Part shown: in pieces, positions 27,644-37,014 of the stretch | Numbering within the stretch: the first letter of the stretch is position 1 | Layout: the number at the start of each line of letters is the position of its first letter | DNA from: Salipaludibacillus neizhouensis | Lineage (GTDB): Bacteria; Bacillota; Bacilli; Bacillales; Salisediminibacteriaceae | Direction: 5' to 3' | NCBI RefSeq assembly: GCF_002886185.1 | Contig: NZ_KZ614147.1 | Location: 17,426-81,425 of the forward strand | DNA: 64,000 bases | Translations under genes and position numbers: made by a program | The notes under the pieces: generated by a model | Told to the model about the DNA's origin: nothing | What the model saw: the letters and a program-made list of their open reading frames with translations, nothing else | The model's database searches: none

Positions 27644-28699
27644 TTACTTTGTCATTATTTGCTTAATGATTTCACGATTTCGCTTTTTAAAGATATCGTT
27701 ATGTGAGGACACCATTCCACCTTTTCTTGAATCAGGTTCAATATATTGTTTGGCCTGATTTACTGCATTTGCCGCATCTTGAAATGCCCCTGCTATTAAA
27801 TGTAATTTCCCTTCATGCTTAAGGATATCTCCTGCCGCATAGATACCTTCTACGGATGAAGCACTTGCCGCATTCCCGGAAATGAAATACTCATCCACTA
27901 GTTCAATCGATACCTCACTATTCTCCAAGAGCGCTTTATCTCGCTCATACCCATGATTAATAATTACTTCATCAATAGATAAAGATTCTATTTCTCCGCT
28001 TACATGATTTGTCATTTCGACATACTCGATCGCTTCCTGATTTTCGCAGGCAACTAATTTAGTGATCGATGTATTATAGAAACAAGTTGCACTGCTGTTA
28101 ACCAGTTGATTAATTTGTGCCTCATGCCCTGATAAAGATTCTTTTCGATATGTCAGATAAACTTTTTTTGCAATTGGCTCTAATTCATTTGCCCAGTCTA
28201 TGGCAGAGTTGCCACCACCGGAAATAATAACCGTTTTATCTTTATAGCGCATTAAAGATTTCACCGTATAAGCCAGATTAGAAACCTCAAATTTCTCTGC
28301 GCCCTCTAAATCTATTTTTTGAGGCTTCAATATTCCTCCACCAACTGCAACAATTACTGTTTTAGTATAGTGTTTTCTGCCGGAAGAAGCGTGTAACATA
28401 AAGTTACCGGATTCCCCGTCCCGCTCAATAGACTCTATTTTCTCGTTTAATTGAACAGTTGGATGAAACGTCAAACCTTGCTCAACTAATTGGTCAATTA
28501 AATTTTCTCCTAGAGTCGGTGTTAGTCCACCAATGTCCCAAATCATTTTTTCGGGATAAACATGAATTTTTCCGCCCAAGTGTGGTTGATACTCAATAAC
28601 TTTTGTCTTCATCTCTCGAAGACCGCTGTAAAATGCTGAAAATAACCCCGCAGGACCTCCGCCAATTATCGTTACATCAAAAAGTTCCTCTTTCTCCAT
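27644..28699 (-). CDS. FNR-like flavoprotein reductase (YcgT/YumC type)
   Basis: A 351-residue thioredoxin-reductase-like ferredoxin/flavodoxin-NADP reductase. FAD-binding GGGPAGLFSAFYSG lies at the start, the NADP-binding GGGNSAIDWA near the middle, and the second FAD motif GIYAAGDI near the end. It lacks the CxxC of thioredoxin reductase, as in YumC and YcgT. Following a Fur box and next to a siderophore binding protein, it probably supplies electrons to release iron from siderophores (inference; YcgT is Fur-regulated in B. subtilis). GGAGG 9 nt upstream supports the ATG at 28699 over the TTG at 28717. Confidence 0.92.
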   Translation of the reverse strand: MEKEELFDVTIIGGGPAGLFSAFYSGLREMKTKVIEYQPHLGGKIHVYPEKMIWDIGGLTPTLGENLIDQLVEQGLTFHPTVQLNEKIESIERDGESGNFMLHASSGRKHYTKTVIVAVGGGILKPQKIDLEGAEKFEVSNLAYTVKSLMRYKDKTVIISGGGNSAIDWANELEPIAKKVYLTYRKESLSGHEAQINQLVNSSATCFYNTSITKLVACENQEAIEYVEMTNHVSGEIESLSIDEVIINHGYERDKALLENSEVSIELVDEYFISGNAASASSVEGIYAAGDILKHEGKLHLIAGAFQDAANAVNQAKQYIEPDSRKGGMVSSHNDIFKKRNREIIKQIMTK

Positions 28700-28728
28700 T
28701 ACTATCCACTCCTCCAACCAGCAATGCG

Positions 28729-28747
28729 ATTGATTATCATTATCAAT
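28729..28747 (-). promoter_or_regulatory. Fur box
   Basis: Minus-strand ATTGATAATGATAATCAAT is almost the full 19-bp Fur consensus, 30 bp before the reductase start. Iron-replete repression of the two-gene operon is expected. The remaining gap to 29074 holds no gene I can support. Confidence 0.9.
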
Positions 28748-29074
28748 TAAGTATAAGTTATTACCTTAAATTTTACAAATGATTCTCTCAATTCTGAATG
28801 AAATTATTTATTAAATAAGATATGAACCCGCTTCCTGTTGCTCTAGGCAGATGCATTACGCGAAAATGACCGCTTTCCAATCCATGAATAAAAATAGAGC
28901 CACTTTTAATGATGCCGACTGTTCAATTAATGCGTTGAATAGATTATGTGCAACTATTAGGATTTTACAGCCATAAAATATGTACCCATCCATTTAGATA
29001 CAACAAAAAGAGCCGAGAAACGAATTCGTCTCCCCACCCCTCCCATACTATCCATTCCGCTTCATCTTACCCTA

Positions 29075-29281
29075 TCAAATATTAAAAAGTTGACGTTTCG
29101 TTTTATCATTGTCATATATAATGATCGTGCCGTCTTTCATTTCAACTTTAGGATATAAACCAACACCTGTTTGCTTTTCTAAGATATGACTTTGCTTTCG
29201 ATCAATACCTTTTAACTCTTCCATTCTTTTTCGCTTTTGTTCTGACGACATGCTAGCTGTCTTCTTATCTAATTGATCCAT
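29075..29281 (-). CDS. Small hypothetical protein
   Basis: A 68-residue hydrophilic protein (MDQLDKKTASMSSEQKRKRM ... GVGLYPKVEMKDGTIIIYDN) with a charged helical first half and a short beta end. I do not recognise the family. The ATG at 29296 supplies the GGAGG used by the ATG at 29281 six nt later, so 29281 is the likely start. It lies 33 bp after the broken DUF5068 gene, in the same direction. Confidence 0.6.
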   Translation of the reverse strand: MDQLDKKTASMSSEQKRKRMEELKGIDRKQSHILEKQTGVGLYPKVEMKDGTIIIYDNDKTKRQLFNI

Positions 29282-29314
29282 AATAAAGACCTCCATTTTC
29301 AGCTGTTTTAAAAG

Positions 29315-30240
29315 TTATTCCTTAGGTATTTCAAATTCAACCGATTCTCCTCCGAAAAGTTCACCGACTTCCATTCCAGTAAGCGGTCCGAATTCTAGAA
29401 CCATGTTTTCATATATTTCAAAATACTTTTTATCAAACAAGAAAACTAACAGCCTTTCACTTGAAGATCCTGGTTCTACCTCTACTTCAGTTCTATTGAT
29501 ATCTTCAAGCATTCCGTGGGATTGAATACGAGTTTCCCCACCATTTACATCCAATATCGTCCTCAAACTATATACATCAATTGTTTCTTTTGACTTGTTT
29601 TCTATTTGAAATTTCATTGTTAGTGCAACTATCTCATTATCTCCGAAGCTTTCAAAACTTTCTTCATATAAATCATTTGGAGTAAATTCTGTATACTGTA
29701 ACCCTTCCATGGTTATGCTGACTCCATCAATTTCCTTTGTGTCATTGATATCCGTGAATTCTTTAATCATTTCCTTTGTTCCCATATTATCAATGATAAG
29801 GCTATCTTTATAAAAGTTTTCCGAACTCTCGATACTCTTTCCTTGTTCTTCGCTCACAGCAAAGTCAAAGGTTTCTTTTTCTCCAAAATGTTCGCTAAAT
29901 TCCTCATCCTCTGAGGCTCTTCCTTCAATGACAAATTTTGCACCGTTTTTTATCGCTTCCTCATATTGCGCAAATCTCATTTTATAAACAATCCAAAAGT
30001 CCTTTTTTGTTCCAGCCCCATGCATATTATATGATCCCTCGTCTGTAGTTAATTGATTCTCTTCAGGGACATAATAATTCTGGTCGGTATGAATAATCAA
30101 AACTATCTGCAAGTTTCATTCCTATACTGTTACTACTATTATAATAAACATCATTCTCACGTTTATTTTCAAGGGTTGCCTGCACTGTTACTGCATATCC
30201 TTCTAATTCTTCATTGAACATTACATCCTAATATTTCATC
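29315..30240 (-). pseudogene. DUF5068-like protein, truncated and frameshifted
   Basis: From 30112 the frame encodes about 260 acidic residues that look like a DUF5068-type exported domain (EENQLTTDEGSYNMHGAGT, then TMKFQIENKSKETIDVYS, a DUF4352-like strand). Immediately upstream another frame reads FNEELEGYAVTVQATLENKR and VYYNSSNSIGMKLADSFDY, which fits directly before it, so there is a frameshift at about 30090-30100. The N-terminus with signal peptide is missing: at about 30236 the sequence becomes a Gfo/Idh fragment. It is not expected to give a functional lipoprotein. Confidence 0.7.
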
Positions 30241-30471
30241 TTCTGAATTTGCTTTCCTTACTTGTGGAAATACACTACAAAATCGTTCAACCTTTTTAGG
30301 ATCAGGATCATACACTTGTACAAGCTCTGCTCCAGCTTCAATCAATCCATTACACATTCCATAAATATGACCATGATCGAGACCTATCGCAGCAAATTTA
30401 AATTGTCCTTTCTCAACTACTGGATTTGGTTTTCCTTTCGGTGCATAGTTCATTCCTTCTTTTCTTTCCAT
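30211..30471 (-). pseudogene. Gfo/Idh/MocA oxidoreductase, N-terminal fragment
   Basis: An 86-codon frame opening with a proper Shine-Dalgarno (GGAGGG) and giving the Rossmann start of a Gfo/Idh/MocA dehydrogenase: FKFAAIGLDHGHIYGMCNGL, then AELVQVYDPDPKKVERFC. Full proteins have 330-400 residues. The family sequence ends at EDEIL, after which the frame runs into the DUF5068 remnant and stops. So a deletion has fused two gene pieces at about 30236. It lies 120 bp after the sugar-binding protein gene and was probably the last gene of that operon. Confidence 0.8.
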
Positions 30472-30591
30472 ATTTACCCTCCGTGTTAATAAGTAAAATT
30501 AAAACGGAACGACCATATTTGATAAAGTGAGATCTGTAGAGATAATAAGAGAAATATGGTCGTTTTTAAACTTACACATTCATTTTTTCTT

Positions 30592-32088
30592 TTATTTATT
30601 TAGCTTTGCAAAAGCTTCAGCGTATTCTTTAGCAATTTTATCTCCGCCTCGTTCACGCCACATTTCTATCTCAGCTTTCCAGCCTTTTTCGTCGATTTCT
30701 CCCATCACGAATTTAATGTTGGCATCTGTAATAATGGTTTCCAATTGTGAACCCATTTGATTAGATGTTTGTGAAATTAGAGAAAGTGTTGGATCATTAA
30801 CAATATAATTCTCGTTATCTGTTGTTACCTCAATTTCAAGCTTTGCTAAACGGTGCATTTCTCCCTCAGTAGCATTTTCTTCTGGTGGAACAACCCCTAA
30901 CGGCCATCTATAAGGGAAGGCAACTTCGTTTTGGTATTTATCTGAATCAATCATTTTTACCTTTCCATCCATAATTTCATGGTGTACCCCTTCAAGGCCC
31001 CATTGTAAGACTGTTGCCCCTTCTGCTGCTGCTAGGGTATCAAAAAATTTCATGATCCCTAATAGTTCTTCTTCTGATTCAACACTAAATTTTGGGAATG
31101 CAATAAAACCGTTATTTCCTCCTCCTGAAGCAACCCTTTTTCCTTTTGATTCTTCTAAAATACTGAAAAAGTGCAATGTTGCATCAGGTGTATGCTGTTT
31201 TAAGCGATCTTCATAGGCGATGACAGCATTTGTTGTGTTAATAATGAAACCCGCTTTCCCTTCTGTAAGATTTCCTTCCCATTCAGGGCGGTCAATTGCT
31301 GCAAAATCTTTATTCATTAACCCTTCTTCAAATAGCTTTCTCTCAAATTTTAAAGCTTCTAAATATTCATCTGTTAACACATCACGTATAAATATTCCGT
31401 CTTTTTCATCCCATTTGTTTGGCGCTCCAAAAAAGACACAAAGTGCACCTACTCCAGTGGCTGATAATCCAATCGTATCATTTTTGCCATTTTTATCAGG
31501 GTCATTATGGGTAAACGCCTTCAATACCTCGTAATATTCCTCAATCGTTTTTGGTTCATCTAATCCTAAGTTTTTCAACCAATCTTGTCGATAAGCAAAT
31601 GCATTACGAGCAAAAGGGCGTATTTTCGGAAGGCCATATATTTTTCCTTCTACTGAAATATTGTCATAGATGATCGGGTTAATTTTCGCTAGATTAGGAA
31701 ACTGCTCTAAATATGGGCCGATTTCCCAAAAAACGCCACCGCTAATCGCATCTAAAGTTACAGGGTCTTTCCCTACACTTACGACCTCAGGTAATTCTCC
31801 TGAAGCTAATGCCACCGGAAACTTTTCACCATATGTTGATGATGGTAATGCCTGGATATTCAATTTTGTATTGGTTATTTCTTCTATTTTTTTCTCAACA
31901 TCATTTTCCTCAGCAGGAAATTCTACTCCATCAAAATTAAAGGTAATGCCAATTTCTTGAGGCCCTTTATTTCCCCCAGCAGTTGTCGTATTTTCATCAT
32001 TATTACTGCATGCACCTAATATTCCAATTAGCATTACTGACGAGCAAATTACGGATAACTTCTTCTTTACCCCATACTTATTTACCAT
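30592..32088 (-). CDS. Sugar ABC transporter binding lipoprotein (YtcQ/LipO type)
   Basis: A 498-residue family 1 extracellular binding lipoprotein (lipobox GAC, about Cys27). The large size and the pattern EEIGITFNFDGVEFPAEEND are... typical of LipO/YtcQ-type proteins that bind oligosaccharides such as rhamnogalacturonan pieces. An RQDWLKNLGLDEPKTIEEYY stretch, common to this family, lies in the first lobe. It is the third gene of a permease-permease-binding protein operon. Neighbouring uxaC remains suggest hexuronate-containing ligands (inference). No ATPase gene is present; such systems use the shared MsmX ATPase. Confidence 0.9.
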   Translation of the reverse strand: MVNKYGVKKKLSVICSSVMLIGILGACSNNDENTTTAGGNKGPQEIGITFNFDGVEFPAEENDVEKKIEEITNTKLNIQALPSSTYGEKFPVALASGELPEVVSVGKDPVTLDAISGGVFWEIGPYLEQFPNLAKINPIIYDNISVEGKIYGLPKIRPFARNAFAYRQDWLKNLGLDEPKTIEEYYEVLKAFTHNDPDKNGKNDTIGLSATGVGALCVFFGAPNKWDEKDGIFIRDVLTDEYLEALKFERKLFEEGLMNKDFAAIDRPEWEGNLTEGKAGFIINTTNAVIAYEDRLKQHTPDATLHFFSILEESKGKRVASGGGNNGFIAFPKFSVESEEELLGIMKFFDTLAAAEGATVLQWGLEGVHHEIMDGKVKMIDSDKYQNEVAFPYRWPLGVVPPEENATEGEMHRLAKLEIEVTTDNENYIVNDPTLSLISQTSNQMGSQLETIITDANIKFVMGEIDEKGWKAEIEMWRERGGDKIAKEYAEAFAKLNK

Positions 32089-32158
32089 CTTCTCTCCCCC
32101 TATATTGACAAATATTTATTAAAAAGCTATTTACTTAAACAATAATGACTTAAGTAAC

Positions 32159-33016
32159 TTACTCTTTAACCGAACCTATTAATACCCCTTTAGCAAAATG
32201 CTTTTGTAAAAATGGATACACAATAATAATGGGAATGGTAGCTATGACGATTGTCGCCATTTTAATGGATTCCGAATATGTTACAGTCGAGTCTGAGTCC
32301 ATTGATGATGATTCCCCAATTCCTCCAGAAGCTAATATCACCACTTGCCTTAAAATAACTTGAACCGGCCATTTATCCGAATCGGAAATATACATAATTG
32401 AATTAAAATATTGATTCCAAAGCCCAACTGCGTAGAATAAGCCAAATGCAGCAATGGCAGGTAAAGATAAAGGTAAAACTATTCGGAATAATAAACCTAT
32501 TTCATGACATCCATCTATTTTGGCAGCCTCTATTAACTCTCTAGGAATTTGTTGGAAGAAATTTTTTAAGATGATTAAATAAAAAGCACTAATCGCGTTT
32601 GGAATCATTAATGCCCATAGTGTGTTAATCAACCCAGTTGCTTTTACAACAAAGTAAGTAGGAATCATTCCACCACTAAATAACATCGTAATCAATACAC
32701 ATAATAAAATGATGTTTCGTCCAGGAAGGTGTTTATAAGATAACGAATAAGCCATCAAACATGTCAACACAAGATTAATCAATGTACCTAACACTGTAAT
32801 ATAAATGGAGACCATCAAACTATTGGTAAACGTATCAGTAGAAAAAATATATCGATAAGCATCCAATGTAAATTCTTTCGGTATTAATCCTGGAGTTGCA
32901 GAAAAAGAAGTAATCACTACATAGATAAACGGCATAATGGTTGTTAAACCTACTAGAGTTAATAAAAAATAGTTCGTATAGTCGAACAATCTACTTCCAA
33001 TGGTTTTGTCCTGCAT
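32159..33016 (-). CDS. Sugar ABC transporter permease (LplC/YtcP type)
   Basis: A 285-residue MalG-like inner membrane permease with six membrane segments. The EAA loop that docks the ATPase reads ELIEAAKIDGCHEIGLLFRI followed by VLPLSLPAI. The C-terminal FAKGVLIGSVKE end is standard for the LplC/YtcP branch. It lies 21 bp after the first permease and before the binding protein. Confidence 0.93.
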   Translation of the reverse strand: MQDKTIGSRLFDYTNYFLLTLVGLTTIMPFIYVVITSFSATPGLIPKEFTLDAYRYIFSTDTFTNSLMVSIYITVLGTLINLVLTCLMAYSLSYKHLPGRNIILLCVLITMLFSGGMIPTYFVVKATGLINTLWALMIPNAISAFYLIILKNFFQQIPRELIEAAKIDGCHEIGLLFRIVLPLSLPAIAAFGLFYAVGLWNQYFNSIMYISDSDKWPVQVILRQVVILASGGIGESSSMDSDSTVTYSESIKMATIVIATIPIIIVYPFLQKHFAKGVLIGSVKE

Positions 33017-33037
33017 GTAAACTCCCTCCTTACAAGT

Positions 33038-34012
33038 TTAGTAAATTCCTTCTTCGCCAGCTTTCTTTGCCAGATAATTGGACCCTAGAACTAAAATTAA
33101 ACCAACAATTGATTTAAACAAACCAACAGCTGCGCTGTAACTAAATTGTCCTTGTTGAAGTCCTACTCTATAAACATACGTATCAAACACTTCTGCTACC
33201 TCACGGTTCATTGCATTTGTCATTAAAAAGATTTGCTCAAATCCTAAGTCCATAAAATTTCCAAGGCGAAGAATTAATAGAATGACAATCACACTTCGTA
33301 TCGAGGGTAATGTAATATGCCACAAGAGTCGCCATCGATTAGCTCCGTCCATTTTTGCTGCTTCATACAACCCTGGATTGACCCCCGCTAAAGCAGCAAG
33401 AAAGATAATCGTTCCCCAACCAGCATCCTTCCAAACCATTTGTAAAATGAGCATCGGCCTAAACAGGTCTTCATTCATTAAGAAATTGATTTTGTCAAAA
33501 CCCAATTTTGCAAGGATTTCATTGATGACTCCACCTTCAGTTGTAAAAAGAATATAACTAATACCCACCACAACAACCCAAGATAGAAAGTGGGGTACAT
33601 AAACAAACGTCTGAATAGTCCGTTTAAACATTTCTTTTCTTACTTCATTCAGCAATAATGCAATAACAATCGTAAACGGGAAGAAAACTATCAAATCTAG
33701 TGTCGCAATCCAAAGAGTATTCCGTAATAACGTCCAAAATTCAGGCTCTGAAAAAAATCTTTCGAAATGTTTCAACCCTACCCATGGACTATCCCAAAAT
33801 CCAAGATATGGTTTATAGTCCATAAATGCCATTAATATTCCCCACATTGGGAGGTATTTGTACACGATAAAGTAAATAATTCCAGGAACTAGAAAGACAT
33901 ATAACCAACGTTCTTTCCACATTCTTGTTAATAACGACTTTTTATTTACTTGAGTTTTGTGTTGAAGCTTTGAATGTGAAGACTCTTGAACCTCTAACTG
34001 TGGTTGAGCCAT
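33038..34012 (-). CDS. Sugar ABC transporter permease (LplB/YteP type)
   Basis: A 324-residue MalF-like permease with a 30-residue basic cytoplasmic start and six membrane segments. Its EAA loop is GLYEAAKMDGANRWRLLWHI followed by TLPSI. AAGGGG 8 nt upstream supports the ATG at 34012. It is the first gene of the importer operon, with a cre-like site about 70 bp upstream. Confidence 0.93.
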   Translation of the reverse strand: MAQPQLEVQESSHSKLQHKTQVNKKSLLTRMWKERWLYVFLVPGIIYFIVYKYLPMWGILMAFMDYKPYLGFWDSPWVGLKHFERFFSEPEFWTLLRNTLWIATLDLIVFFPFTIVIALLLNEVRKEMFKRTIQTFVYVPHFLSWVVVVGISYILFTTEGGVINEILAKLGFDKINFLMNEDLFRPMLILQMVWKDAGWGTIIFLAALAGVNPGLYEAAKMDGANRWRLLWHITLPSIRSVIVILLILRLGNFMDLGFEQIFLMTNAMNREVAEVFDTYVYRVGLQQGQFSYSAAVGLFKSIVGLILVLGSNYLAKKAGEEGIY

Positions 34013-34083
34013 TAAAATCACCCCTTAAGTGCCTTAATTAAAATGACAGAAAAAATGTGTAAAACTCATTCCAAGCCCTATTG

Positions 34084-34098
34084 TGAAGCGCTTTCATT
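34084..34098 (-). promoter_or_regulatory. cre-like site before the importer operon
   Basis: TGTGAAGCGCTTTCA (plus reading, 34083-34097) contains the AAGCGCTT core of CcpA sites with one perfect TGAAAGCG half. The exact spacing deviates from consensus by one base. Confidence 0.5.
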
Positions 34099-34111
34099 TT
34101 TACCACTCCTA

Positions 34112-34305
34112 CTAATTAATACTATTGTTTACTACTACTTTGGGAGTTACCCACTGTAGTCGAAGTGTAATATATCGGTTCTTTTTAGTATTTTCCCAAA
34201 TTTTTTTCACATCATATTCTGGTGTTTTAATGCCCATTACGGAAAATTGTTTGAGTTCATCTATGCCTAGCTTTAGCAAAATTCTCCCCCTTTGTACATT
34301 AAAGG
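34112..34305 (-). pseudogene. Unidentified gene remnant (C-terminal)
   Basis: An open stretch of about 60 codons without start codon or ribosome binding site: RILLKLGIDELKQFSVMGIK, then TPEYDVKKIWENTKKNRYIT, ending in a stop at 34114-34112. The composition is protein-like rather than random. It lies between the uxaC remains and the importer, in the same direction, so it could be the tail of another hexuronate gene. I cannot name the family. Confidence 0.35.
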
Positions 34306-34329
34306 ATTATAATGATTTTAATAGCTGCT

Positions 34330-35305
34330 TTAAGCTAAGGAGTAAATCTTTTTCTTTAATTGAAAATCAAAATACTGTAAAGCATTGTTAAATGAGATAT
34401 CTTGTATAATATTGCCTAACCATTCAAGGTCATTTGGGTATTCCCCATTTTTAACCCAATTTCCAATAATATCACATAAAATTCGGCGGAAATACTCATG
34501 TCGGCTGTATGATAAGAAGTTGCGGGAATCGGTTAACATTCCGACAAATCTCGATAGTAGTCCTAAATTACCAAGCGTTTTCATTTGTTCAACCATGCCG
34601 TCGATATGATCATTGAACCACCATGCCGATCCAAACTGAACTTTTGCCGGAGTTCCTCCTTCTTGGAAGTCCCCCGCGATTGTTGCCAGTGTTTCATTAT
34701 AATTTGGATTTAGTCCATATAAGATCGTTTTGGGAAGCTCGCCAGATCTAACTCATCAAGTAATTTTACTAGTGGAATGGCAATTGGTTCATCCTGTAAA
34801 GAGTCGCAGCCGATATTAATTCCAATCTTACGGAACAATCGGGAATTGGCACTTCTTAATGCACCAATATGGTACTGCATTACCCAACCTCTATTGTGAT
34901 CTGCAGTTTTTCATTGCATTGATCCCAAATTATTCTTGCAGTATCTTTTTTTAAGACTGTTTCCACACCAAAGTATTGTCGTAATTCCATGTGCGTCCAA
35001 TGATAAAGTGGGTTTCCTATCAATTTTTCAACCGTTTCCGCCCATTTTTCAAACTTCTCATAGTCATCGACTTCACCGGTAATATAATATTCATCTATCC
35101 CATTGGCCCGCATTGCCCGCCACTTGTAATGATCTCCTTTAAGCCACAATTCAGTCATATTATTATATGCTCTATTTTCATAGATTTCCTGTGGGCTTAA
35201 ATGGCAATGATAATCATAGATTGGCATGATCGCTGCATAGTCTTGGTACAATTTTTTAGCTGTTTCGGTCTGAAGTAAAAAATCTTTATCCATAAAAGAT
35301 TTCAT
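34330..35305 (-). pseudogene. uxaC: Uronate isomerase UxaC, internally deleted and frameshifted
   Basis: UxaC converts glucuronate or galacturonate to fructuronate/tagaturonate. The start (35305, GGTGGG upstream) gives about 137 good residues with the metal motif [11 protein letters not shown] and the block [20 protein letters not shown]. After NEKLQ about 150 residues are missing, and the sequence resumes in another frame with [17 protein letters not shown] second shift near 34738 leads to [16 protein letters not shown] and WWFNDH. The end [20 protein letters not shown] and IVQDI-like tail is intact. At least two frame breaks plus a deletion make it a clear pseudogene. Confidence 0.92.
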
Positions 35306-35610
35306 TTGAATAATCCCACCTGTCTACTTTAATATCTTTGAACCCTGAAATTCCATGGAAAACATGAGTTAATTCTATTAATTAGCATTTTGTTATATTA
35401 GCACAATACTATATTAATATGGTAGTTATAAAATTCTTATAATATTGACAGTACTAATTTACAAGGGGTTTCCAAATAGTCATTAAGCTACTCCATGAGA
35501 ATATATAAGAAAATGTGAATTTATTACTGAAGCATAAGTTCATTCCATCACACACCGTTTGATCCTTTATAGTAAGATTAAGAGTAAAAATGTTTCTATC
35601 ACAGCTAAAG
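35306..35610 (+). other. Gap with no supported feature
   Basis: Apart from the uxaC ribosome binding site at its edge, this AT-rich stretch holds no frame, hairpin or repeat I can support. Confidence 0.5.
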
Positions 35611-36765
35611 CTATTCGTATTTACCGCCTGTTGTAATCACATTTTCTATGAAATTTTCAACATGGCCTGTCTTTTCATAAAAGTGGGTAGCATTTTTAAT
35701 TACACCCTCTCTAGTATAGAATGGACTATTTTCATTTAGTGGAAGCTTTACTGTTTGGCCTGTGCTAGCTGATTGGTAAATCGCTGTAATTAACTCAACG
35801 GTTTGTTTTCCTTGTTTTCCATCCACAAGGACATCTTTCTTCCCTTCAATTGCTGATAAGACATCTTCTATTTGTGCAGTATGTCCAATGTATTCAAGGT
35901 CAGGTAATTGTTCATAGGCTGTTTGCAATTTTGTTTCTAACTCTTCGTCCTTTTCAGGAAAGCCATTCAATTTTGATTTTGATGCATTAACCTTCCATGG
36001 TACAGATACACGCGCTTTTTCACCCTGAAAAATCAATTGCTGTTCTTCTCCGTGATGGACGACCGAGCTTGTAATCTGAGCCAAGCTACCATTCGGATAA
36101 CGACAAATCGCTATCGATAGGTCTTCAACCTCTGCATTATCATGGGATGTATTACTTGTGATCGCTGTTACTTCAGAAGGCATACCATTCATCCAGTGAA
36201 AAATGTCTATATGATGGACAGCGTGATTTAATGTGCAGCCTCCGCCTTCCTTTTCCCATGTTCCTCTCCACCAGAGATCGTAATAACTGTGTCCTCTCCA
36301 CCAAAATGAATCCACCTGGGTATGGACAATTGGTCCCATTAATCTCGTATCGAGAACAGCCTTTACCTTCATCATTGGGTTTGTAAAGCGATTCTGGGAA
36401 ATAATTGATAAAATTTTGCCACTTTTCTCCTGAGCACGGTTAATCGCATCACATTCTTCTAATGACGACGCCATAGGTTTTTCTATCAGCACATGCTTAC
36501 CAGCGTTTAGAAAGGCAATTGAAATTTCTGCATGTGTATACGGAGGAGTACAAACAGAAACTAAGTCAATATCTGAGCGATTTAGCATTTCCTTGTAATC
36601 GCTATAAACATCCGCTTTTAAATGAAACTTTTCGTTCAGTTTCTTAGCTTTCTCTGAATAAATTTCACATAAAGCTACAATCTCACATCTTTCCGAAAAT
36701 TGTTGATATCCCTGAATATGTGCACCCGAAATGGAACCAGCACCAACGATCGCTACTTTAATCAT
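35611..36765 (-). CDS. Gfo/Idh/MocA family dehydrogenase
   Basis: A 384-residue NAD(P)-dependent sugar or cyclitol dehydrogenase. The Rossmann start VAIVGAGSISGAHIQGYQQF is followed by the catalytic-lysine motif EKPMASSLEECD, and later by the alpha/beta domain with GGGCTLNHAVHHIDIFHWMNG, in which D and H positions fit the active site. It is intact, unlike the downstream uxaC. It lies between the AraC regulator and the uronate genes, all on the minus strand. The substrate is unknown; an oxidised hexuronate or oligosaccharide derivative is a guess from context. Confidence 0.9.
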   Translation of the reverse strand: MIKVAIVGAGSISGAHIQGYQQFSERCEIVALCEIYSEKAKKLNEKFHLKADVYSDYKEMLNRSDIDLVSVCTPPYTHAEISIAFLNAGKHVLIEKPMASSLEECDAINRAQEKSGKILSIISQNRFTNPMMKVKAVLDTRLMGPIVHTQVDSFWWRGHSYYDLWWRGTWEKEGGGCTLNHAVHHIDIFHWMNGMPSEVTAITSNTSHDNAEVEDLSIAICRYPNGSLAQITSSVVHHGEEQQLIFQGEKARVSVPWKVNASKSKLNGFPEKDEELETKLQTAYEQLPDLEYIGHTAQIEDVLSAIEGKKDVLVDGKQGKQTVELITAIYQSASTGQTVKLPLNENSPFYTREGVIKNATHFYEKTGHVENFIENVITTGGKYE

Positions 36766-37014
36766 TCAAGAAACCCCTTTCAATTCTTCTTATTTTGCAA
36801 TAATCTTAGATTCTAAAAACAGTTTTACCCTTAATAATTTAACCTTATATTACTAGTAAACAAAATCTCTTTTAGTCGCTTTTATGAGATTTTATAGGAA
36901 GACTTTCTGAATTTTCTGAATATTGAAGTCATAATAGTGTGGTATTAGATTTATATTTAATACCATTAATGGTTCCATCTGGATTCTATCCCTATTTACT
37001 AGATTTTCCAAAGC

